The position numbers were made by a program, and so were the translations under genes. From contig NC_014217.1 in NCBI RefSeq assembly GCF_000092925.1, forward strand, positions 3,782,001-3,846,000: DNA of 64,000 bases, read 5' to 3'. Numbering within the stretch: the stretch's first letter is position 1; every line of letters starts with the position of its first letter. Under the pieces are notes generated by a model. The model had not been told where the DNA came from. It saw only the letters and a list, made by a program, of their open reading frames with translations, and ran no database searches. This DNA comes from Ancylobacter novellus DSM 506 (lineage in GTDB: Bacteria; Pseudomonadota; Alphaproteobacteria; Rhizobiales; Xanthobacteraceae). This document shows, piece after piece, positions 1 to 8,800 of the stretch.

Positions 1-94
1 GCATGGCCAGCGGCGCCTCCGCGGGCAGGGCCGGCGGAAAGCTCGGCCGCTCCACCTCGGCCGCACGCGCCGCCAATGGCGCTACGCCGTCCAT
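1..94 (-). CDS. opgH: OpgH glucosyltransferase, N-terminal fragment (runs off window)
   Basis: The first 31 codons of a reading frame start at an ATG at position 94 and leave the window at base 1. The peptide begins MDGVAP and ends in a Pro/Ala-rich stretch with PAEAPLAM, which resembles the N-terminal region of alphaproteobacterial OpgH, the inner-membrane glucosyltransferase that polymerises the beta-1,2 glucan backbone. The start lies inside the last codons of opgG (13-base overlap), the usual opgGH order, so translation is probably coupled. Only the cytoplasmic N-terminal tail is visible. The name rests on the short motif and the opgG neighbour; a different downstream gene remains possible. 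Confidence 0.65.
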   Translation of the reverse strand, partial: MDGVAPLAARAAEVERPSFPPALPAEAPLAM

Positions 95-1602
95 CGGTAG
101 ACCCAGCTCTCGCTGAGGCGCTCCTCGCCGCGCACCATCTCGGCGCGCAGCTCGGCGACTTCCGCCCCCTTCGGCGCGAAGGCGAAGGCGATGCGCCAGC
201 CCTCAATGTCCGGATGCCGCTGCAGGACGATGTTGGAGACCTCGCCCTCGCTGGCGGTGACGCGGGCGGCGAGCCCTTCCGGCGGAAGGCTCTTGATCGC
301 GTCGCCGGCGAGGTCGAGCACGAATTGCCGGCGCTCGTCGGTGCCGCCGACCCGCGTCAGGCCGAAGCGGCCGATGGGGGCATTGTCCGGCCCGTCCCAG
401 CACCAGTGCAGGCGGTAGGTGAAGGCGTATTCGCGGCCCTTGCGCATCGGCTCCTTCGGCCGCCAGAAGGCGACGATGTTGTCATGCACCTCCTCGGGCG
501 TCGGGATCTCCACGAGATGGACCGCGCCGTCGCCCCAGTCGCCGATCGGCTCGACCCATACGCTCGGCCGGCGCTCATAGCGCGCCTCGAGGTCCTGATA
601 GTCGAAGAAGGAGCGCTGGCGCTGCATCAGGCCGAAGCCACGCACATTGGTGCTGCCGAAGGCGGAGATCTGCAGCCGCAGCGGATTGGTGAGCGGGCGC
701 CAGAGCCGCTCGCCGGTGCCGGTGAGGATGGCGAGCCCGTCGGCGTCGCACACCATGGAGCGGAAATCGTCGATGTCGTTGCGGTCGTTCGGGCCGAACA
801 TGAACATGCTGGTGAGCGAGGCGAGCCCCGCCTTGTCCAGATCGACGCGCGGATAGAGCGTCATCTCCACCGCCATCACCGTCGACGTGCCAGGCCGGAT
901 GGTGAAGCGGTGCACCGCCGCCGCGCTTGGGCTGTCGAGCAGTGCGTGGATCACCACGGAATCGACGCCGGCGCGCGGCTGCTCCAGCCAGAACGCCTTG
1001 AAGACCGGGAATTCCTCGCCCTCCGCCTCGCCGGTCTTGATCGACAGGCCGCGCGCCGAGGACCCATAGACCTGGCCCTTGCCGATGGCGCGGAAATAGC
1101 TCGCGCCCTGGAAGACCGCGATCTCGTCGAAATAGTCCGGCCGGTTGATCGGGCTGTGCAGGCGGAAGCCGGAGAAGCCGAGATCGATCTTCGGGTCGGG
1201 CGGCTTCAGCCCGTGCTCGAAGCGGAACAGGCTCTGGTCGTAGTTGAGCTTGCGCGCCTGGCCCTCAGCGACAAGGTAGATGTCCACCTTGTCGCGGAAC
1301 AGGAAGCCGCGATGCAGGAGCTGCGCCTCGAAGGCGCTGCCCTGGCCGCGCCAGAGCGAGCGGTCGGTGTTGAAGCGGATGTTGCGGTAGTCGTCATAGC
1401 TCAGCTTGTCGAGCTCAGGCGGCAGCGAGGAATCCAGCGGTGCGAAGCGGGCGGCCGCCAGTTCCTTTGCCATCTGGCGGACGGTCTGGGCGTCGAAGGG
1501 CACCGGCTTGTCGCCCTGCGCGCGGGCGGCGCCCGCCAATATTGAAAGGAAGGGGGAGGCCGCCAATACGCTCGCCCCCAGCAGGACCTCTCGACGCCGC
1601 AT
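82..1602 (-). CDS. opgG: OpgG/OpgD family periplasmic glucan biosynthesis protein
   Basis: A 506-residue protein of the MdoG/OpgG family, which acts in the periplasm on nascent osmoregulated periplasmic glucans. The ATG at 1602 gives an N-terminus with a twin-arginine signature (RRREVLLGAS) and a hydrophobic segment ending in an AxA-like site near residue 28, so Tat export is expected, as in OpgD. Family sequence is visible throughout: SYDDYRNIRF early, a central FDEIAVFQGASYFR block, and GEEFPVFKAFWLEQP. Length fits the family. It is the upstream gene of the opgGH pair, overlapping the opgH start. The reading frame stays open further upstream, but that extension has no family similarity. Whether it acts as OpgG or OpgD is not decided by the sequence alone. 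Confidence 0.93.
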   Translation of the reverse strand: MRRREVLLGASVLAASPFLSILAGAARAQGDKPVPFDAQTVRQMAKELAAARFAPLDSSLPPELDKLSYDDYRNIRFNTDRSLWRGQGSAFEAQLLHRGFLFRDKVDIYLVAEGQARKLNYDQSLFRFEHGLKPPDPKIDLGFSGFRLHSPINRPDYFDEIAVFQGASYFRAIGKGQVYGSSARGLSIKTGEAEGEEFPVFKAFWLEQPRAGVDSVVIHALLDSPSAAAVHRFTIRPGTSTVMAVEMTLYPRVDLDKAGLASLTSMFMFGPNDRNDIDDFRSMVCDADGLAILTGTGERLWRPLTNPLRLQISAFGSTNVRGFGLMQRQRSFFDYQDLEARYERRPSVWVEPIGDWGDGAVHLVEIPTPEEVHDNIVAFWRPKEPMRKGREYAFTYRLHWCWDGPDNAPIGRFGLTRVGGTDERRQFVLDLAGDAIKSLPPEGLAARVTASEGEVSNIVLQRHPDIEGWRIAFAFAPKGAEVAELRAEMVRGEERLSESWVYRWTA

Positions 1603-1724
1603 TGCCACCTCTCGCCATGTGAAAGGGCCGCAGGGGTGCGGCGCAACACAACAAGCGATCAGAGCGGGAGGGGTTCCCGGGCCGGCGCGAATGCCGCACC
1701 CGCGGCGGGCGGCGAGGAACGGCG

Positions 1725-2210
1725 TCAGCCGCGCCGCTCGCGGCGCCAGGCGGCGGGGGTGGCGCCGAGCTGTTTGCGGAACAGCCGGGTCAGGTGCGCC
1801 TGGTCGAAGAAGCCGGTCGCCGCCGCCACCTCGGTCAGCGACATCTCGGTGGAGAGCAGCAGGTCCTGCGCCCGCTTCAGCCGCGCATTGGTCTGCCACT
1901 GGTGCGGCGGTACGCCGGTGGCGGCCTTGAAGGCATGGCTGAAATAGCTCGGCGACAGGTTCACCAGCTCCGCCAACTCCTGCAGCCGGATCGCCCGCAG
2001 GCAATTATCCTCGATGTAGTCGACCACGCGCCGGAGCTGCCATGTCGCGAGCGCGCTGCGCTTGCGGTCGCGGCGCTCGGCCGAGCGCAGGAAGTCGATG
2101 AACAGCGCCGTGGTCAGGCTGTCGCCGTAGAGCTCGTGGAAGGCGTTCGGGCTCTGGCACTCGCTGGCGATGAGGTTGGCGAAGGTCATCAGCCGCTCGT
2201 CGTTGAACAT
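1725..2210 (-). pseudogene. AraC-family regulator, 5'-truncated
   Basis: About 161 residues remain, covering the end of the sensory domain (FNDERLMTFANLI, LYGDSLTTALF) and the complete double helix-turn-helix DNA-binding domain (WQLRRVVDYIED, LAELVNLSPSYFSHAFK, PHQWQ, AAATGFFDQAHLTRLFRKQLG). Relatives of this type are usually about 290-300 residues, so roughly the first 130 residues are missing. The frame remains open upstream only by chance: beyond about 2210 the opposite strand carries the C-terminus of a FecCD permease. An ATG at 2210 could still start a DNA-binding-only protein, but no good ribosome site precedes it. I read this as a remnant of a deletion. Confidence 0.72.
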
Positions 2211-2222
2211 AAGCCGCGGCCG

Positions 2223-2576
2223 GCGCGGCAGTTGGAGATCCTGCCGCTCGGCGCGGTCGCCCGCGCGCTCGGCATCGATCCGCGCCGCGAGCGGGTGAAG
2301 CTCGTCGCCCTCATCGCCCTGCCGATAGCGGCGGCGACGCTGGCGATGGGGCCGCTCTCCTTCGTCGGGCTGGTGGGCCCGCACATGGCGCGCCTCATCG
2401 GCTTCCGCCGCGCGCTGCCGCACCTCCTCGCCTCCGGCCTCCTGGGCGGCGCCGTGCTGATGGCGGCCGACTGGTGCGGCCGGGTGCTGTTCTTCCCCTG
2501 GCAGATTCCCGCCGGCCTGATCGCCGCCTTCATCGGCGGGCCCTATTTCCTGTGGCTGATGTGGCGGACGCGATGA
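2223..2576 (+). pseudogene. FecCD/FhuB-type siderophore permease, C-terminal fragment
   Basis: About 117 codons encode the last third of an iron-siderophore ABC permease: LPLGAVARALGID, MGPLSFVGLVGPHMARL, and the terminal FFPWQIPAGLIAAFIGGPYFLWL. These motifs match the C-terminus of the intact double-length permease at 53.6-55.6 kb (GPLSFVGLITPPLARL, FPWQLPAGLIASMLGAP). No start codon or N-terminal half exists: the frame runs straight into the truncated AraC gene on the other strand. Both genes have lost their 5' ends at one junction near 2211-2228. Non-functional as it stands. Confidence 0.75.
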
Positions 2577-2677
2577 GCGGCGCGGCTTCATCCCGATCGC
2601 GTGAACGCGGCGCCGGGCCATCACATTCGCCGCCTTGACCCGTTATGTGTCGGGTTCGATCCGATACGAGGTAGGTC

Positions 2678-4237
2678 ATGCGGCTGCGCGCGCTCCCGGT
2701 CTTCGCCTTCGCCACGCTTCTCCTGACGGCACCGCTGGTCCTGCCCGACCGCGCCTGGTCGCAGGATGTCGGACCTGCCGCGCATGCCGCGGACGGAGAG
2801 AAGAAGCCGGAGGGGCGGGAGGGGCGGTCCGCCTCCCGCGAGCTGCCGGCAGCCTCCGTCACCCGGCACGAGCTGACCCTCGACGGCCGGACGCTGCACT
2901 ACACGGCGACGGCAGGCGCGCTGCCGGTGCGCGACACAGAAGGGCGCACGCTCGCCGAGATCGCCTATGTCGCCTATGTGCTGGACCGCGAGCCCGGCGC
3001 CGGCGTCGCCACGCGGCCCGTCACCTTCGCCTTCAACGGCGGGCCGGGCGCGGCGTCGGCCTATCTCAATCTCGGCGTGATGGGACCGAAGCGGCTGCCC
3101 GTCGGCCGGCAGGGCGACACCCCCTCGGCTCCGCCCATCCTCGTCGACAATGCCGAAACCTGGCTCGGCTTCACCGACCTCGTCTTCGTCGACCCGGTCG
3201 GTACCGGCTTCAGCCGCTTCGCCTCGGGCGGCGACGACGCCCGCAAACTGTTCTGGTCGGTCGAAGGCGACTACAAGTCGCTGTCGCGCTTCGTCACCAA
3301 CTGGCTCAAGCAGAACGACCGGCTGACCTCGCCGAAATTCCTGGTCGGCGAGAGCTATGGCGGCTTCCGCGCGCCGAAGATCGCCCATGAGCTGCAGACC
3401 AGCGACGGCATCGGCGTCTCCGGCATCGTCATGCTCTCGCCCGTGCTCGACTTCACCTATCAGCGCGACGCCCGGACCTCGCCGTTCAAATGGGTGGTGG
3501 CGCTGCCGACCATGGCGGCGACGAAACTGGAGCGGGAGGGCAAGCTGTCGCGCGCGGCGCTCGCCGAGGCCGAGGGCTACGCCACGGGCGAATATCTCTC
3601 CGACCTCATCAAGGGGCCGCGCGACCGCGAGGCGGTGAACCGCATGGCCGGCAAGGTCGCCGCGCTGACCGGCATCGACCCCAAGTTGGTGGAGCGCCGC
3701 GGCGGCAAGCTCGACAACGGCACCTTCCTGCGCGCGCTCGACCGCGACAAGGGGATGGTCGGCAGCCCCTACGACGCCAACGTCGCCGGCCTCGACCCGG
3801 ACCCGGATTCCGCCCGCAACCGCGCGCCGGACGCGGTGCTGGAGGCGCTCACCGCACCGCTGACCAGCGCCATGCTCGACTACTACGCCAACGAGCTGAA
3901 ATGGCGGCCCGACGGGCGCTACTTCCTGCTCAATGACGAGGTCAGCCGGCGCTGGGACTATGGCGAGGGCCGCGGGGACCGCGAATCCATGAGCGAATTG
4001 CGCAACGTGATGGCGCTCAATCCGCGCCTCAAGGTGATGGTGACGCACGGCTTCACCGATCTGGTCACGCCCTATTTCGAATCCAAGCTCCTGCTCGACC
4101 AGTTGCCGGCGCTGGGCGATCCCTCCCGCGTGAAGCTGGAGGTCTTCCCCGGCGGCCACATGTTCTACTGGCGCGACGGCTCGCGGGTCGAGCTGCGCGA
4201 GGCGGTGCGCAGCATGGTCGAGGGCAAGAAAGGCTAG
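2678..4237 (+). CDS. Peptidase S10 family serine carboxypeptidase, secreted
   Basis: A 519-residue protein with a Sec-type signal peptide (hydrophobic residues 5-22, cleavage near residue 29), followed by a low-complexity charged linker and a serine-carboxypeptidase (S10) alpha/beta-hydrolase domain. Visible motifs are FNGGPGA (oxyanion region), FVDPVGTGFS, the nucleophile elbow GESYGG (Ser226), an Asp at about 461 in HGFTDLVTPY and His494 in GGHMFYW, a complete triad. It probably removes C-terminal residues from peptides in the periplasm. A GAGGTAGG-like ribosome site precedes the ATG. The aldo/keto reductase starts 15 bases downstream. Substrate preference is unknown. Confidence 0.9.
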   Translation: MRLRALPVFAFATLLLTAPLVLPDRAWSQDVGPAAHAADGEKKPEGREGRSASRELPAASVTRHELTLDGRTLHYTATAGALPVRDTEGRTLAEIAYVAYVLDREPGAGVATRPVTFAFNGGPGAASAYLNLGVMGPKRLPVGRQGDTPSAPPILVDNAETWLGFTDLVFVDPVGTGFSRFASGGDDARKLFWSVEGDYKSLSRFVTNWLKQNDRLTSPKFLVGESYGGFRAPKIAHELQTSDGIGVSGIVMLSPVLDFTYQRDARTSPFKWVVALPTMAATKLEREGKLSRAALAEAEGYATGEYLSDLIKGPRDREAVNRMAGKVAALTGIDPKLVERRGGKLDNGTFLRALDRDKGMVGSPYDANVAGLDPDPDSARNRAPDAVLEALTAPLTSAMLDYYANELKWRPDGRYFLLNDEVSRRWDYGEGRGDRESMSELRNVMALNPRLKVMVTHGFTDLVTPYFESKLLLDQLPALGDPSRVKLEVFPGGHMFYWRDGSRVELREAVRSMVEGKKG

Positions 4238-4252
4238 GGAGAGGGAGAGCCG

Positions 4253-5170
4253 GTGAGGATCACCCGCAGGAATCTCATCCGCACGAGCGCGCTCGGTGCA
4301 GCCGCGGCCCTGCTGCCGGGCCGCCTGGCCGCGCAGCCAGCAGCGCCGCTGATGCGGACGATCCCGTCCTCCGGCGAGAGGATTCCCGCGGTCGGGCTCG
4401 GCACCTGGATCACCTTCAATGTCGGCGACGACCCGGTGCTGCAGGACGAGTCGACACAGGTCATGTCCGCCTTCTTCGCCGGCGGCGGACGCATGATCGA
4501 TTCCTCGCCCATGTACAGCTCGTCGCAGGCCGTGGTGGGACGCGGGCTGGAAAAGCTCGGCCGGCCGCAGGCGCTGTTCGCCGCCGAGAAGGTCTGGACC
4601 TCCTCCGGCACGAACGGACCCGCGCAGATCGAGCAGTCGCGCCGCTTCTGGGGCGTGGAGCGCTTCGACCTCCTGCAGGTGCACAATCTCCTCGCCTGGG
4701 AGGCGCATCTCGACACGCTCATGGCGATGAAGGCGGCGGGCCGGCTGCGCTATGTCGGCATCACCACCTCTGAGGGCCGCCGGCACGATCTCGTCGAGGA
4801 GATCATGCGCCGCCATCCGCTCGACTTCGTGCAGTTCACCTACAACCCCGTCGACCGCGAGGCGGAGCAGCGCCTGCTGCCGCTCGCCGGCGAGCGCGGC
4901 ATCGCCGTCATCGTCAACCGGCCGTTCCAGCAGGGGGCGCTGACCCGCCGGCTCGAAGGCGAGCCGCTCCCCGGCTGGGCGAGCGAGGCGGGGGCGACGA
5001 GCTGGGCGCAGCTGATCCTGAAATTCATCCTGTCGCATCCCACCGTGACCGTCGCCATCCCCGCCACCACGCAGGTCGATCATGTGCGCGAGAACCTCAC
5101 CGCGGCGGGCGGCGCGCTGCCGGACAAGGAACTGCGGGAGCGCATCGCCGCTCACATCGGCGGGCTCTGA
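4253..5170 (+). CDS. Tat-exported aldo/keto reductase
   Basis: A 305-residue protein starting at GTG (4253) after a purine-rich GGGAGAGGGAGAG site. The N-terminus has a twin-arginine motif (TRRNLIRTSA) and a hydrophobic segment up to about residue 28, then an aldo/keto reductase barrel. The catalytic tetrad is visible as Asp83 and Tyr88 (MIDSSPMYSS), Lys113 (AAEKVW) and His144 (LQVHN). The C-terminal cofactor-binding part reads VTVAIPATTQVDHVRENL. Export with folded cofactor would explain the Tat signal. It reduces an aldehyde or ketone with NAD(P)H, or works in reverse; the substrate is unknown. It shares TGATG with the following DUF6064 gene. Confidence 0.88.
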   Translation: MRITRRNLIRTSALGAAAALLPGRLAAQPAAPLMRTIPSSGERIPAVGLGTWITFNVGDDPVLQDESTQVMSAFFAGGGRMIDSSPMYSSSQAVVGRGLEKLGRPQALFAAEKVWTSSGTNGPAQIEQSRRFWGVERFDLLQVHNLLAWEAHLDTLMAMKAAGRLRYVGITTSEGRRHDLVEEIMRRHPLDFVQFTYNPVDREAEQRLLPLAGERGIAVIVNRPFQQGALTRRLEGEPLPGWASEAGATSWAQLILKFILSHPTVTVAIPATTQVDHVRENLTAAGGALPDKELRERIAAHIGGL

Positions 5171-5862
5171 TGTCCGAATGGTGGACCTATAGGCTGGACG
5201 ACTTCCTGCTGTTCGCGCCGCGGACCTATTGGCGGCTGTTCGAGGCGCAGAACGCGGCGCTGTGGCCGCTGCATCCGGTCACCGTGGCCGCCGGGCTGGC
5301 GCTCCTCCTGCTGATCGCGTCGCGCCCCGATAGAGCAAGATTCTGGACGGGGCTCGTCCTCGCCGCCCTCTGGGCCTTCGTCGGCTGGTCGTTCCTCATG
5401 AACCGCTACGCCGCCATCAACTGGGCGGTCGCCTATGTGGCGTCCGCCTTCTTCCTGCAGGCCGGCCTTCTGCTGCTCGCCGCGCTCCTGCCGCGCGGCC
5501 TCGCCTTCGCCCGGCACGACGCCACTAGCTGGGCGGGCCTGCTGCTGGCCCTCGTCGGACTGCTGCTCTATCCGGCGCTGCCGCTCGTCTTTTCCCGCCC
5601 GTGGACCAGCGCGGAGGTCTTCGGCATCGCGCCCGATCCCACGGCGATCGTGACGCTCGGCCTGCTCATGGCGGCCCGCGGCGCGTGGCTCGCGGTGCTG
5701 CTGCCGATCCCTCTGCTCTGGTGCCTCGTGAGCGGGCTCACCCTGTGGGCGATGGACGACGCCCAGGCCTGGCTGCCGCTCGCCGTGGCCGCCATCGGCG
5801 TCCTGCTGGCGCTTGCCCGCCTGCTATCGCCGCCGGCGCCCGCCTCCGTCCCGACATCCTAG
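5170..5862 (+). CDS. DUF6064 family membrane protein
   Basis: A 230-residue protein whose opening (SEWWTYRLDDFLLFAPRTYWRLFE) is characteristic of DUF6064. It has six or so hydrophobic segments, roughly at residues 37-55, 58-75, 85-110, 117-135, 155-172 and 175-215, so it is an inner-membrane protein. Function is unknown. The start overlaps the stop of the aldo/keto reductase (TGATG), so the two are probably translated together. Its stop codon lies in the palindrome CTAG at 5859-5862, which also supplies the stop codon of the convergent autotransporter. Confidence 0.8.
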   Translation: MSEWWTYRLDDFLLFAPRTYWRLFEAQNAALWPLHPVTVAAGLALLLLIASRPDRARFWTGLVLAALWAFVGWSFLMNRYAAINWAVAYVASAFFLQAGLLLLAALLPRGLAFARHDATSWAGLLLALVGLLLYPALPLVFSRPWTSAEVFGIAPDPTAIVTLGLLMAARGAWLAVLLPIPLLWCLVSGLTLWAMDDAQAWLPLAVAAIGVLLALARLLSPPAPASVPTS

Positions 5863-8800
5863 AACTGGTAGCGTATGCCGGCATTGGCCGTGCCGGAGGT
5901 GTAGTCGCCGTTGAACTTGATGTTGGCGTTGACGAAGCCGTTCCAGCCCGACTCCTTGCCGAACCAGTTCAGCGCCGCGCCGACCTCGCCGAAGGCGCCT
6001 TCGAGCGAGTCGTTCGCCACCACCTCGATGCCGGGCGAGGTGAAGGTGGCGTAGTTGTCGCCCTTGAACTCGTACCAGAAGCGGCCGGTCACCGAGCCCT
6101 CGAAGACGTAGTTCTCCGTCTCGTGCACCCGCCCGCCGACGCGCGCACCGACGCTGGCGCGCAGGCTCTCGCCGTCGTGGAAGTCGACCGCGGCCGACGG
6201 CGGCAGCCAGATGTCGTCGATATTGGTCTCAACATAGGAGAGCGTCGCGACCGGCTCGACGAACAGCGTCTCGGTCCAGTTGAAGCGATAGCCGGTGTCG
6301 ATGGTGAAGCCGAGCGAGTTGACATCCGACGATTGCTTGTTGATGTCGAGATAGAGCCCGATGGCGTCGTAGTCGAAGGTCAGGATGTCCGCCTTGAACA
6401 GGGCGTCGACGAAGAAGCTGCCATTCAGATAGGTCGCATAGGCGCCGACCGTGCCGCCGGTGAAGGAGCCGGAATTCAGCGACTTCTCCATGTCGACCGA
6501 GGACGACAGGTAGCCGCCGAGCACGCCGAAGATCCAGGTGGTATCGCCCGACGTCTTGCCGAAGTCGGCGCCGGCGATGAGGCCGTAGGTGTCCTGGCTG
6601 TAGCCGGTGTCGTGCTGGTAGGTGCCGGCGCGCCCGACATGGGTCACGCTCTCGTCACGGGTCGCCCAGTTGCCGATCACCTTGCCCCATATGCCGGGCG
6701 TGACCTCGGCCGGCGCGCCGCCCGGCCCGCGCGACAGCGCCGGATCGACGACATAGGCGCGCAGGTCCGCCTGCCGGTCCAGCCACACGCCGGAGGTCTC
6801 GTACCAGATCTGCTGGGCGGCGGAGATGAAGGAGGGGAACTCGAACACCTCCTCGTCCGGCGCGCTGACGAGCCGGACTTCCGGCTGGCCGTCCGCATTC
6901 ACCTCGGTAACGAGGTCGTAGATGAACAGGCCCTTGTCGAGCACGCCGCCGAAGCGCGGCGAGTAGTAGCTGGAGCGCGGGTCGAGGGCGAAGCCCGCGC
7001 CCGCCGCCGAGCCGTTCTCGACCTCGAGGAGCTGGATGCCCTCGATGTTGTAGGCCGCCGCGCCGGGATTGACGTCGTGGATCAGGAGGTAGGTCGTGCC
7101 GCTCAGAGTGGTGCCGGTGAGCGGCACGCCCGAGGCGTCGAGGCCGCCGATGACCAGCTGGTCCGAAGTCGAGCCGGGGCCGCCGAGATAGGTGTCGAGC
7201 CCGACCGCGCTGTTGCCGACGCTGGTGAAGATGCCGCTGACATAGGTCACGTCGCGCGTCGCCGTGCGGCCGAGCGTGCCGGGCGTCTCGTCGATCGAGG
7301 AGAGCACGCCGCCGCTGGTGCCGGCCGGATTGCCGTTCACGAAGCTTTCCAGCGACAGGAAACTGGTCTGCCCGGCGACGCCGGCCTGCACCGCGGTCAC
7401 GATGACGCCGGTATTGTTCACCACGTCGGTGCCGGTGCCGAAATTATTGTCGCCGACGGTGATCCAGGTGTCGGAGCTCAGATTGTTGAAGGTGTCGGCG
7501 AAGTCGGTCAGCCCGACCAGGCCGACGATGGTGCCGTAATTGTTGATCGTGCCGGCCGCGCCGTCGACGTCGATGACGATGCGGCTCGCCGCGTCGGCGA
7601 GATCGAGCTGCGTGGTGCCGTTATAGGACCAGGCCGAGACCAGCGCGCCGCTGCCGACATTGATGGTGGCGCCGTCGTCGCTGGTGACCGAGATCACCGC
7701 GTCGGCCCAGCCCTCCGCCGTCGAGAACACGAAAGCGCCGGCGCCGACATTCACCGTGGCGAGGTCGGCATTGACGATGTGGATGGCGTTGCCGAGCCCG
7801 GCGCCGTTCACGTCGCCGCGCACCGTGGCGCCGTCGCCGACGCTGACCGTGGCGTTGTCCCAGCTCTCGACATAGATCGCGTCGACGCCGGCGGTCACCG
7901 TGCTGAACTGGCCGGTGGAGACGGAGACGTCATTGCCGCCGCCGCCGAGATGGGAATAGGCGACGAGGCCGGTGTCGGCAGCATTCACGAGGCTCAAGGC
8001 GCCGGTGGCGATGGACACCGAGCCCGAGCCGCCGAAATCCTTGCCGGCGAGGATGCCGACATAGGAGGCGTTGATCTGCCCGCCCGCCCCGGTGCTCACA
8101 TTGAGGTCGCCGTCCTGGCCGTCGCCATAGGCGAGCACGCCGTCCTCGGCGTTGATGATGCCGCCGGCGACGATGTTCACGTCGCCCGCACCGTGGTCCT
8201 TGATCAGGTAGATGCCCGCATGGCCGGCATTGATGGTGCCGTAGGTGGCGACATTGACGGTGCCGTCGCCGTCGACGTGCTGCACGTCGATGCCGTGCTC
8301 GCCGGCGGTCAGGCTGCCATAGGAGGACACGCTGATCGCGGTGCCGTCGAAGCTGTCGCTGTCCTGCTTGCGTATGGCGATGGCGTCGAGGTCGCTGACG
8401 ATCGAGGCCGAGGCGCCGGTGCTGACGCTGGCGAGGCCGTCGCCGACGCTGTTGGACACGAAAACGCCTTCGAAATTCGTCCCGGCGCTGGTGAGGCCGC
8501 CGATCGAGCCGTCGACATTCACGCTGACATCGCCGTCGCCGAGCTTGGTGGCGAGCACGCCGGCTGCGTCGGCCTCCACCGTGCCGTTGACGTCGATCGT
8601 GACGAAACCGTTGCCGATGCTGGCGCCGACGACGCCCATCAGCGGCGCGCTGACGTCGCCGGTGGTGATGTTGAGCGCCGTATAGGTGCCGATGGCCGCA
8701 CCCGCCACGCCGACGCCGTCGGTCGAGGTGACCGGGCCGTTGGTGACGATGTTGGTGCTGTTGCGATTACCGATGCTGAGAGCGCCGACGCCGGCATAGC

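Noticed and set aside
1725-2624. A full-length (299-residue) AraC gene reading through to 2624
   Set aside because: Beyond about 2210 the translated sequence is low complexity and the opposite strand clearly encodes FecCD permease motifs, so the open frame there is accidental.
2621-5155. An 844-codon open frame on the minus strand across the S10 peptidase and aldo/keto reductase
   Set aside because: Both plus-strand genes have complete catalytic motifs and ribosome sites. The minus frame shows only low-complexity Arg/Ala/Glu/His sequence.
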